Assembly (NCBI RefSeq): GCF_022539505.1
Contig: NC_061508.1
Coordinates: forward strand, 267,660,736 to 267,724,735
Direction: 5' to 3'
Origin: Lolium rigidum
Lineage: Eukaryota > Streptophyta > Magnoliopsida > Poales > Poaceae
DNA length: 64,000 nucleotides
Positions 46,451 to 56,912 of this stretch are shown piece by piece; positions within the stretch are counted from its first letter, which is position 1; every line of letters starts with the position of its first letter. A program made the translations under genes and the position numbers. Below the pieces are notes generated by a model. The model made no database searches and was not told the origin of the DNA. It saw only the letters and a program-made list of their open reading frames with translations.

Positions 46451-47170
46451 TTAATTCCTTTCAGCTAGACGCAGTAGTTTGAGAAGATGCTCACATAAGA
46501 AATATGCATTGAAGTAAAAGAGAGCATCAAGAAGCAAATATAAAACAAATTTAAGTCTAAACCACTTCCTATGCATAGGAATCTTGTACACAGATAAATC
46601 CACAAAGAACAAAGTGACAAGCATAGGAAGATAAAACAAAAGTAACTTCAAAACTTTTAGCATATAGAGAGGTGTTTTAGTAACATGAAAACTTCTACAG
46701 CCATATTTTTCTCTCTCATAATAAATTTTAGTAACATCATGAATAAAATCAACAATATAACTATCACATAAAATATTCTTATCATGAGCCACATGCATAA
46801 AATAATTACTACCCCCAACATAAGCATAGTCATTCTTATTAATTGTAGTGGGAAAAAATTCAATAAAATAGCTATCATTATTATTCTCATCACCATAATC
46901 ATCAAATATAGGAGGCATATTGAAATCAATATTAATTTTCTCCTCAATTGTAGGTGGACTGAAAATATCATATTCATCATTGTAATCATCATATATTGGA
47001 GGCATATTATCATCATAGAAAATTTCCTCCTCAAAAGTCGGGGAACTAAAAAGATCATTTTCATAAAAACTAGCTTCCCCAAGCTTAGACTTTTCCATAG
47101 AATTAGCAATAATGGTGTTCAAAGAATTCATACTAATAACATTGCTACCAGCATGCAAGTAAAGTTCCAT
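46451..47170 (-). CDS. 239-aa ORF of element E2: gag-like head, acidic repeats, membrane segments
   Basis: The head (MELYLHAGSNVISMNSL, then EKSKLGEASFYENDLF) matches the start of the E1 gag. It is followed by acidic repeats of the form PT.EE.I....NMPPI.DDY.DE (two clear copies, residues about 45-95). A middle part contains FMHVAHDKNILCDSYIVDFI. Two hydrophobic segments follow, about residues 170-190 (LLLFYLPMLVTLFFVDLSVY) and 205-230 (LKFVLYLLLDALFYFNAYFL), before the basic end LLRLAERN. The true start may be the ATG at 47258, but a stop follows it after 16 codons, so the ORF start at 47170 may not be native. Membrane location is inferred from hydrophobicity only. Confidence 0.55.
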   Translation of the reverse strand: MELYLHAGSNVISMNSLNTIIANSMEKSKLGEASFYENDLFSSPTFEEEIFYDDNMPPIYDDYNDEYDIFSPPTIEEKINIDFNMPPIFDDYGDENNNDSYFIEFFPTTINKNDYAYVGGSNYFMHVAHDKNILCDSYIVDFIHDVTKIYYEREKYGCRSFHVTKTPLYMLKVLKLLLFYLPMLVTLFFVDLSVYKIPMHRKWFRLKFVLYLLLDALFYFNAYFLCEHLLKLLRLAERN

Positions 47171-47391
47171 AGATTTTTTTTAATTTTCTCTTCAACCACC
47201 TCATGTCCTAACTCAAGATAAATACTATAAAGTTCTCTATTTTGTTGTTATTTTCCATTAAGCCTAACTAGTGAAAATAAAAACAAAAAACAAAAAGATG
47301 TAATTGCAGAATCTAAAGGAAATAACTTCGAGCACTCACTAGCAACTAAAAAACTTACTAGCCAAAGGATGTGAGTACCTTTTACCTTACC

Positions 47392-47409
47392 TCCCCGGCA
47401 ACAGCGCTA
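47392..47409 (-). other. Primer-binding site of E2, altered
   Basis: On the minus strand TAGCGCTGTTGCCGGGGA differs at three bases from the TGGCGCC-type tRNA-Asp site. Confidence 0.7.
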
Positions 47410-47419
47410 GAAATGAGCT

Positions 47420-48847
47420 TGATGTCTACGCACGCTTCTATTCTTGTAGACAGTGTTGGGCCTCCAAGTGCAGAGGTTTGTAGAACAACAACAAGTTTCC
47501 CTTAAGTGGATCACCCAAGGTTTATCGAACTTAGGGATGTAGAGGTCAAAGGTATCCCTCTCAAGCAACCCTGCAATTACGATACAGGAAGTCTCTTGTG
47601 TCCCCAACACACCCAATACACTTCTCAAATGTATAGGTGCACTAGTTCGGCGAAGAGATAATAAAATGCAAGTGATATGGATGAATATGAGTGGTAATAA
47701 CAATCTAAAATAAATATGGCAGCAAGTAAACATGCAGTAAAACAGTAAATAAACGGTGATTCGATGTTTGGAAACAAGGTCTAGGGATCATACTTTCACT
47801 AGTGGTCACTCTCAACAATGATATCATAAAGGAATATAAATATAAGCACTTCACTATGCTACTCTGAACTACTCTCCGGTTGGATAACGAACACTAATTT
47901 ACCGTGTAGGGCTGCAAAATCAAACCTTAAAGATGTATTTTCAAGTACTAACGAACACCCCGCTCCGTCACTTTGAGCATTCATAGGAGGTACTAACACA
48001 CCATAATTTCATAGAGACATCCAACTCAAATCATAATTCAGTGAACAAGTATTTCGTGAAATATAACCTAAGAGACCCACACGGTGCACACACTCCACCT
48101 TTACACACGTGGGACAAGGAGGGTCCGGAGATCACATAAGTAAAATTCACTTGAATATCATAACGACATCTAGATTACAAAGCTCATGGTCACATAAAGA
48201 TCACACCATGGGAGAGAGAGATAAACCACATAGCTACCGGTGAGCCCTCAGCCCCGGGGGAGAACTACTACCTCCTCATCGTAGGAGTCGGCAATGGCGA
48301 TGGAGATGGCGGTGGAGTCGATGGAGATGGCTCCGGGGGTAATTACTCGTCCTGGCAGGGTACCGAAATAGAGACTTCTATCCCCCGAATCTTGTTTGCG
48401 ATGGTGGCAGAGCTACGGAAATTTTCGTGGACGGAGGCTTTTATATTTAGGGCTTTTGCGTCGGGAGATTTATATAGGCGGAAGGGCGAGGTCGGTGGAG
48501 GCCTGGTGGCCTCAGACCACCCCTAGGCGCGGGCCAGGTCCAGACCGCGCCTAGGGTAGGTCTGGCCATCCTGTGGCCCTCCTCCGTCTCTGCTCTGTAC
48601 TCCATCTTCGCTCCGGGAAAAATAGGAACTTTGGCTTTTGTTTCGTCTAATTCCGAGAATATTTCCTGTACAACTTTTCTGAAATACAAAAACAGCAGAA
48701 AACAGGGAACTGGCACTGTGGCATCTTGTCAATAGGTAAGTTCCGGAAAATGTATAAAAGTGCCACGAAGTGTAAACAAAACATATAGCAATTAGTGTAA
48801 AACAAGCATGGAGCATCAAAAATTACAGATACCTTTGAGACGTATCA
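47420..48847 (-). mobile_element. 5' LTR of Athila-lineage element E2
   Basis: On the minus strand it starts TGATACGTCTCAAAGGTATC at 48847 and ends GTAGACATCA at 47420, next to the primer site. It is of the same subfamily as the LTR at 30770-32079 but in the opposite direction. Confidence 0.85.
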
Positions 48848-48958
48848 ACCTACTGTCCATGACATTCTGGAGGACAAAGCCGGAAATGGGTGGTAGCGGA
48901 TCATAGCTCCTAAAAACGAGATATTTTCCGAGGCGATTCCATATGGTTTTAATTTTAA

Positions 48959-48989
48959 CTAGCAGTGTGGCCCTCGCAAATGCGAGGGC
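48959..48989 (-). mobile_element. Helitron-like 3' end, minus orientation
   Basis: On the minus strand an 8-bp stem hairpin (GCCCTCGC, loop ATTT, GCGAGGGC) is followed by CACACTG and CTAG, then T. This is the 3' structure of Helitrons (hairpin, CTRR, insertion before T). The matching 5' TC end was not found. Confidence 0.45.
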
Positions 48990-49058
48990 ATCCCTTTTAT
49001 TTTTTCGAAAGTGGCACTATCCATTGAAGAAAATAATATAGTTTCATAGTCCCCCAAA

Positions 49059-49076
49059 ATAGATAGATAGATAGAT
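49059..49076. repeat. (ATAG)n microsatellite
   Basis: About four and a half ATAG units in a row. Confidence 0.9.
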
Positions 49077-50172
49077 GTGTGAAATTCAGGTAGTAGTTAG
49101 TGTTGTAATCCATTGATATTTTATCTAATAGATTGCAATTGCTTATTCTCATTTCAGTGTGAATATGTCAGGCATCCTAGAGCAGAATTAATGTTTTATA
49201 AACATTTGTATCTCATTATGTGTGTTATAGATGAAAATAGAAACCCATTTTTTTACCAGCTTGCTCTAACATGCATACTTACTGATTAATATTCTCAACT
49301 TACGATACACTTATTGACCAGTTTAAACTTTATATCTTAGCACATGTTTGCGTTTCCACCACGATCTAGCTAGCTTTGCTTACGAAGTTTTCATTGTGTG
49401 GTGAGATGGTAGTATGTCGTATTCTACATTATTTCTATCTATTTGATGGGAGATCTAATCTGGTAGATGTACATGTAGATTGGCATGGATTTGAACCTAT
49501 CTATTGAATAATATATTTGGAATTTGCGCCAGCTTCCCTCGGGCAAAAAAAAATCTACATATAGTTAAGATATTTTTTCTTGGTACTCATGATGTTATTC
49601 AGATTTTTCGATAAAGACGTATATGATGATACTCATATATACATGCTTATAAATGTTGCCGGATGCCATCACACATTCATGCTGAATTATCACAAATCAT
49701 AGATACTGAAAGTAAACTAAACCAAGCAGTACAAAAAAGGAAATGGTATATATTTTATATGCATAAGATTAATTCCGAGAAGAAGGAAAAGTGCAAACTT
49801 ATATCTACTTAGTGTGGATATCACCTGAGAGCACGGGAAAGAAGACCTGCCAAGTGTTAATTGCTCAATCATAAATCAGATTCAAAGTCACAATGATGAG
49901 ATCGGAATATATACCATCTCATATCTGTGAGCTGCAAGGCGCATGCATGATCTGATAACAATTATTTCAGTCTGTAATTATATATGAATGAGGAGATGTT
50001 CCATGAAAATAAAGATAATCTTGTTCTCTATTAAATACAAATAATTTCACCGTAAACATGATATAACACATACTGATGTATTTACTTCTTTATACAAAAA
50101 AACCTAGCAACTTATCTTAAAATAAGTTAATACTCAGTAAATAAAATTCGAAGAAAATTATTCAGTACATGT

Positions 50173-50483
50173 TATTATTATTCATTAAGGTAATGGTTGC
50201 CAATAAACCTAGGAATACATAATGTCTAGTGACAGCACTCAGAGGTCAGCAAGATTTTTCGTGGAAATATAGAATTGTTATGCAGTTGGGACTATTGACT
50301 TACTACCATCCGTGTGCACAATGAGTACCTACTATTATTCATTAAAGTAATACTTGATACAGAATAAACTTAGGACTGCAATGCCGACTCACACACACTC
50401 ACAAATCAGCAAGATTTTTGGTGGGAGTGGAGAAATGTTATGCGGTTGGAGTATTGATTTACCACCATCCGTCTCGATTGCAC
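50173..50483. repeat. Tandem duplication of about 160 bp
   Basis: TATTATTCATTAA, AATAAAC, TCAGCAAGATTTTT and ACCATCCGT recur in the same order from 50173 and from 50333. The copies are diverged. Confidence 0.75.
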
Positions 50484-51770
50484 AGCATATATTAAAGACC
50501 ATTCTGCGTATTTTTTTGTACCCTCTTAGTCTCAAGAGAAATGAAGGCACCTAATATTTAGAGTAACTATCTAACCTGAAATGAACATAGTTTCAATCAT
50601 CCTATAATTTTAATCTTTAACAATGGTGCAAAGAGACCACAGTTTGGTTCAGGAGAAGTTAATGGGTACACCTAAGGTTGCCGCTAAGATATCAGCTAGT
50701 GTGTGACAAAAAAATGTGATTCCAAGAAACAAATGTATCTCTATATATCCAAGAACAAATAATCAAATATATGTAACATATTACAAAACCGGTTTCAGAC
50801 TAAAGGGTCAACAATTAGTTTTCTGTTCAAGAGAAGTGCTTTTTGAATCTAGTTAAGGCTACTGATTGACTTTCAGTTTCTCAGTTAGCAAATAAGATAG
50901 GAAAATAATAAGAGTAATCATTGAGAATGGAGAAACAATTATAACTCAGTACAACTTTTAATTTAGCTTGGACAAGTGGCCTAAATAATACCCTCGGGCT
51001 TACTCAAATAAGCAGAAGCCACTACTGATGTACACATATTGGTTGTCGGCTAAGTATCGAATAAGATTAGTGAACAACGGCAATTCTTTTTTGAACATTG
51101 TGATTCAGTTGGATCATGTATTCAATTGTACCGTGCATTCAAAATCATGGCTGATTAATTTGGTTTTATATATTTCCATTAAATTGGTCTACATTTTGTT
51201 TAAGAACATATTTTCCGCTTTCTTCTTTTAATCGGCTGACTGCAAGCAAACGCTATAATAGTGTACATTATGATTATGAGTAGTCTTGCATGGCGTTCAT
51301 GATGAAAATCTATTATATTGTAGCTCCAAAGAATATTAAAAATTACAATTTGTGCTGCAGAAATGAGTTATGCAGGTTTGAGGAATTTAAGTTCGGAAAA
51401 TATCCTAGATGAGCATATCATGCTGTACTGCCATTTGGTCCTCTAGGTCCTCCTTGAATTAGGCTTGCTAGTAATAGTTGTACCTTTAGAGAAATTAAGT
51501 AGAAGAAAGTCTGAACATCCAAAAGAAATTTCAGAAACTCTTCCTATAAGTTATAAGTTCGAACTGTATTTTGGACATCAAAACAAATGTATGATTCTAG
51601 TAGCTAATCGTGAAAGAAAATGATTCCATGTTGGTTTACGGCCATCACAAATAGTCCTCACTCCTCTAGCTGCATCATGTATGAAGGACAGAAAAATAAT
51701 TTAATTTGCCTCTTAGATAAACGCACTTACCATTACCACGGTTGAGAGAGCTTGTGCCAAAAATAAGGTA

Positions 51771-51985
51771 CTCCCTCCTTCACAGTTTATTAGGCGCGCG
51801 CGTACCCCTAGGTCATCAATTTAACCTATATAATTTAAATTATATAATACAAAAATTATATCATTAGAAAATAGAACATCTGAACTTTCTAATGATATAA
51901 TTTTTATAACATATAACTAATGCTAATTTGATCAAATTTGCAATCTAGGGGTACGCGCGTGCCTTATAAACTGTGAGAGAGGGAG
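51771..51985. mobile_element. Stowaway MITE, 215 bp
   Basis: It starts CTCCCTCCTTCACAGTTTAT and ends CTGTGAGAGAGGGAG, flanked by TA at 51769-51770 and 51986-51987. The arms form a hairpin of about 45 bp, including CGCGCGTACCCCTAG and its inverse. Confidence 0.92.
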
Positions 51986-54170
51986 TAATAATCTACCTCT
52001 GAATTTAACCCCTGCACGATGCTAGCAAAGTACTTCTAATCTTCTATGCATACGTACTTGTAATAATAGAATGCAGCCTCGGATTGTATGCTTAATACAA
52101 GTAGATACGTAAATATACAGCTGAATTGTGCTAGCTCCCTCCGTGGTCGCACATGGTAGCTTGATCAGTTGCTACCTTAGTAGGTCCGCATATCCTATAT
52201 ATATGGCGCTGACAATGTATGCCTATTCATACCTCCACATATACAGTTGTTTGTGCTAGCTCTCACCATCATCAGTCGCACATGGTAGCTTGATTGATCG
52301 ATCGATTGACTGGCCGGTCCAGAATTTCCGATGATGGCAGAGGAAGTCTGCAGCTGTATACGTACCTAGCTCAAAACAAAACTTAATTGATCTTCTTTTG
52401 TCGTCCAGTTCAAAATTTAGGAATAAGGTCAGCAGTTGTATACGTACCTAGCTCTGGATTGCCGGCCGGTTCATATGTAGCTCGATCGATCTCGCAGGAA
52501 TACGTTCCCGCTGCTGTCTATCCATCCATCGATCCATCCTGACAGGGATGTGTGTATCCCCTACTGGACAATTCATTAATCCATGGGACAAGCTAGATTA
52601 GTACATTGATACATGATCCGGCTGATCTGCATGCATTGACTTGGTAGAGATCGACCGCGACACCATCAGAAATACAGAGGGATCTGTAACGCTGGTGATC
52701 CTCTGAGTCAAGCTAGATGGATTCATGAGCCTTAAAGTGTATATACCTGCTGGAGGTTTGCCGGCCGGCCGACCGGGCAGTGAGGAAAATATGGCAATGG
52801 CGGTGTGCCGCGAGGACGGCAAATTTTTGATCGATCATGCATGTTGCATCTGCACTGGTGGTTACATGCATGAGGCATCAGAAATTGAAACTATCAGCTG
52901 CCAACCAAAACAGAAACATCAGTTGTCAATCAAAATTTATGTGACGTACATGGCGGCGGCAGCAGCTTCATGGAGATCTAACTTTGTTTTACTTTAGATC
53001 GAAGTGAAGAGTACGCACGTGACCTAATTAGCTCTAGCTAAGTAATATTGAAGGGGTATGAAAAACTTATTAAGGGCATTGGTGGGTAATTATTTTAACT
53101 TCCATGTCAATAGTTTTTTTTCTTAAGATCTATGGTTGTCATTGTCTTGTTAATTAAACTGATGGTCGGATGTCTCTGATTTTTGTGGGATTTTCTAACT
53201 AATTCTCTAATTTCTGGTTAGCCTGTAATGCACTTTTAATATATAATAGATAGATTTGTTGGTTTTCACCTTCTAACTAACATGCAAAGTGCCAAAACAA
53301 TGAACCTTGCATTTCCTTGTGTTTTCATGACGATACTTTCAGGAAAATCTTTATTATTATATTGGAGTTGGGGATGGTGTGAACTTTGATATCAAACATT
53401 GGGAAGATCTCAGCCACTCATCACCTTAAAAACGCCCATCAAATCACATCCGCATCAATCAATTTTGAGTGCCCGTCCAAGGTCAATCACGATTGGTCTG
53501 ATTGGTTTCAGGTAAGGAAAAAATCACGTTAATTAGTGTCACGTAAGGAAAGAATCACGTCAATTGGGATCACAAGGAAACATATCCAGCATCAATTGAG
53601 AAATACATCCAAGAGCCAATCACGTCCGCAAAGAAATAGACCCGTCAAGCATCAATCAAGAAAAAAAACTACTATCCTATTTCGTTAGCACACTATTAAA
53701 TAATTAGTTATTTGCGAAAATCAAACTAACGCATATGGATCCGATCTCCCACGTCTTCGTACTCGCCAGCCTCCTTAACCCGATTAATTATCCCGAGCAG
53801 GTGCATGCCTTGCGGGTGTGATCCTTCGCATAATATCCTCCCCCCTATTCTGGCAGGTTTTGAGTAGATCGCTAGCGAATGCCATTGTCGCCCTAATGCA
53901 TCCGCCTCCCAAGGCCACGGTGCATGCCTCTCGCTTGCGTTGCGACGGCCATGCCACCGTTTTAGTCAACCTCCGGCCGTGTACGATTCAGGCTTCAATA
54001 CATGGTCCCTATGAATGCATGCACACGCCGTCGTCTCCATTAGTCTCCATCTTATTTCTACCTGGTGAGGATCTTTCATTTTTTCCGGCGAAACAACTGA
54101 TAATCCATCGTTTCAGTTGTTCACGGATGCGGAAGCCGGGAAGTGACCCTTTGTGACCCAACGTCCACTC
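51986..54170. other. No gene recognised
   Basis: 52140-52480 has short direct repeats (CACATGGTAGCTTGAT; GTATACGTACCTAGCTC). 53470-53650 repeats AATCACGT-like motifs. Short frames at 52725 and 53818 show no domain. Confidence 0.4.
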
Positions 54171-54185
54171 ATCTGCGTAAAGATG

Positions 54186-55161
54186 ATTTGGCAAATACAT
54201 TGTTCATATTCAGCCAACGACCATTCTATTGCCAACTACCCGGGGGGCCTCCTTTCTTCTCTCGCCCAGCTATAGTGCTTTGAGAGTCGCCCCTTGTGAA
54301 CCGGGTCACTCCGATGCCTTCCTCGCCGGCGAGGTCGGCTGGTGGCGGCTAGGAGGCGACGCTGGAGACTCTGTATATAGTAGTTTTAGACGTAGTTCTA
54401 GAGTTCGGCCGTGTGCTGGTGGTCGGCGTTATGCCGGGAGGATGGTGATGGCTCTCTCTGGCCAGATCTGGCGCCGGCCGGTTGCTCTCCTTTTCGTTGC
54501 GGTGCTCCTGCGGAAGGAGCCGGAACTGGCGTGGAAGTGAGTTCCGGCCTACTCCAAAAATAAGGCATGTCCTGTTGGTTTCTCAGATTTGCTGGCCGAC
54601 TCGGTGTGTCCGCCTTCTTCTGGCCACCGTGGTGACGGGAAGAGGGGTGGAGGGCCAATGTTGCGTGCGGTGAATTTGTGAAGCTACAGGGAGATCGTTA
54701 TGCTGTAGATTCATGGAGATCAACCTCGGTTGCCCAGGTTTGGCTTCCGACTCAATATGGCACAGGGCGTCAATCTGGAGTTCACTACATGGTGGCCAAG
54801 CTTGCCACCATGATCTCAGGCCTAAGGGGAGGCCACTCCAAGCGCTGCTTCATCAACGTTCTTTCAACCTCCATAGTGGAGGCTCTTCCTAGTGATTCTG
54901 GCTGGAGCTTCTCATCTTTTGATTGCCAAGTGGCCAGTCCCCGGCAATGGGAAGGTGACCAGCAATGGAGTCACGCAGTCGGTGGAGAGGACTAAGGACT
55001 GGATTGCTTTTCATTTCCTGTTTCCAGGGTCCTTTATGTAAACTTTCAGGACTGCTTTCTATTTTTAGTCTTTCAGGGTCCTGCGTGTAAACTGTACCCA
55101 CCTCCTATGTATTAATGCAGCATTCGGGGTCTTTCTAGACCCCAACCCTGTTCAAAAAAAA
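54186..55161 (+). mobile_element. Poly(A) retroposon with 15-bp target duplication, copy 1
   Basis: The insertion is flanked by ATCTGCGTAAAGATG at 54171-54185 and 55162-55176. It ends in a short hairpin (GGGGTCTTTCTAGACCCC), then CTGTTC and an A-run. Its 3' end, with TATTAATG.AGC, matches the copy at 62630-63975. The body is fairly GC-rich, with frames of about 100 codons but no reverse transcriptase, so it must move with proteins from another element, probably a LINE. I do not recognise the family. Confidence 0.8.
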
Positions 55162-55303
55162 ATCTGCGTAAAGATGCTGCCCAAATCCAGTGACTGGCAA
55201 ACGAGATATTGTTGGGGAGCCCCCGTGCTCCTTAGATTAAATTCTCTGCCTTTGGAGTTTTTTCACCGTGATTGAGACTTTCTTTTTGTTGATTTATGTC
55301 CTT

Positions 55304-56907
55304 TGATGCGTGCAGTTGACACACGTCCGCTGGGAACCCCAAGAGGAAGGTGTGATGCGCACAGTAGCAAGTTTTCCCTCAGAAAGAAACCAAGGTTTAT
55401 CGAACCAGTAGGAGCCAAGAAGCACGTTGAAGGTTGATGGCGGCGGAGTGTAGTGCGGCGCAACACCGAGGGATTCCGGTGCCAACGTGGAACCTGCACA
55501 ACACAATCAAAGTACTTTGCCCCAACGTAACGGTGAGGTTGTCAATCTCACCGGCTTGCTTGTAAACAAAGGATTAGATGTATAGTGTGGAATATGATGT
55601 TTGTTTGCGAAGAACGAGTAAAGAACAATTGCGGTAGATTGTATTTCAGATGTAAAGAATTGGTCGGGGTCCACGAGTTCACTAGTGGTGTCTCTCCCAT
55701 AAGATAAACAGATGTTGGGTGAACAAATTACGGTTGGGCAATTGATAAATAAAGAAGGCATAACAATGCACATACATGTATCATGATGAGTACTATGAGA
55801 TTTAATCGGGGCATTACGACAAAGTACATAGACCGCTATCCGAGCATGCATCTATGCCTAAAAAGTCCACCTTCGGGTTATCATCCGAACCCCTTCCGGT
55901 ATTAAGTTGCAAACAACGAGACAATTGCATTAAGTATGGTGCGTAATGTAATCAACACAAATATCCTTAGACAAAGCATCGATGTTTTATCCCTAGTGGC
56001 AACAGCACATCCACAACCTTAGAACTTTACGTCACTTCGTCCCGGATTAATAGAGGCATGAACCCACTATCGAGCATAAATACTCCCTCTTGGAGTCACA
56101 AGTATCAACTTGGCCGGAGCCTCTACTAGCAACGGAGAGCATGCAAGAACATAAACAACATATATGATAGATTGATAATCAACTTGACATACTATTCAAT
56201 ATTCATCGGATCCCAACAAACACAACATGTAGCATTACAAATAGATGATCTTGATCATGATAGGCAGCTCACAAGATCTAACATGATAGCACAATGAGGA
56301 GAAGACAACCATCTAGCTACTGCTATGGACCCATAGTCCAGGGGTGGACTACTCACACATCGATCCGGAGGCGATCATGGCGATGAAGAGACCTCCGGGA
56401 GATGATTCCCCTCTCCGGCGGGGTGCTGGAGGCGATCTCTCGAATCCCCGAGATGGGATTGGCGGCGGCGGCATCTCTGGAAGGTTTTCCGTATCGTGGC
56501 TCTCGGTACTGGGGGTTTCGCGACGAAGGCTTTAAGTAGGCGGAAGGGTAGGTTTAGGGGCGACACGAGGGGCCCACACACTAGGGCGGCGCGGCCCCAC
56601 CCTTGGCCGCGCGGCCCTGGCGTGGCGTCGCCTCGTCGCCCCACTTCGTAATCCTTTCGGTCTTCTGGAAGCTTCGTGGAAAAATAAGACCCTGGGCGTT
56701 GATTTCGTCCAATTCCGAGAATATTTCCTTACTAGGATTTCTGAAACCAAAAACAGCAGAAAACAGCAACTGGCTCTTCGGCATCTCGTCAATAGGTTAG
56801 TGCCGGAAAATGCATAATAATGACATATAATGTGTATAAAACATGTGAGTATCATCATAAAAGTAGCATGGAACATAAGAAATTATAGATACGTTTGAGA
56901 CGTATCA
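55304..56907 (-). mobile_element. Solo LTR of the E4/E5 family
   Basis: On the minus strand it starts TGATACGTCTCAAACGTATC and ends CTGCACGCATCA. It is flanked by TCCTT on both sides (55299-55303 and 56908-56912), a perfect 5-bp target duplication, with no internal sequence. It was left by recombination between the two LTRs of a full element. ORFs inside it are not genes. Confidence 0.95.
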
Positions 56908-56912
56908 TCCTT

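Larger units (their letters stand above)
45800..47419 (-). mobile_element. Internal region of Athila-lineage element E2
   Basis: On the minus strand it runs from the primer site near 47409 through a 239-codon ORF to 45800, where E3 has inserted. The part after the ORF is non-coding. No pol is present in the visible part, so the element may be a non-autonomous derivative. Confidence 0.7.
48848..51770. other. AT-rich sequence without a recognised gene
   Basis: It holds a Helitron-like end (48959), a microsatellite, and a 160-bp tandem duplication. Near 49545 an A-run after CCTCGGGC resembles a retroposon tail, but I found no target duplication. Confidence 0.4.

Noticed and set aside
49508..49553. 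Possible retroposon tail (CCTCGGGC then A-run)
   Set aside because: No target duplication was found on the left side.
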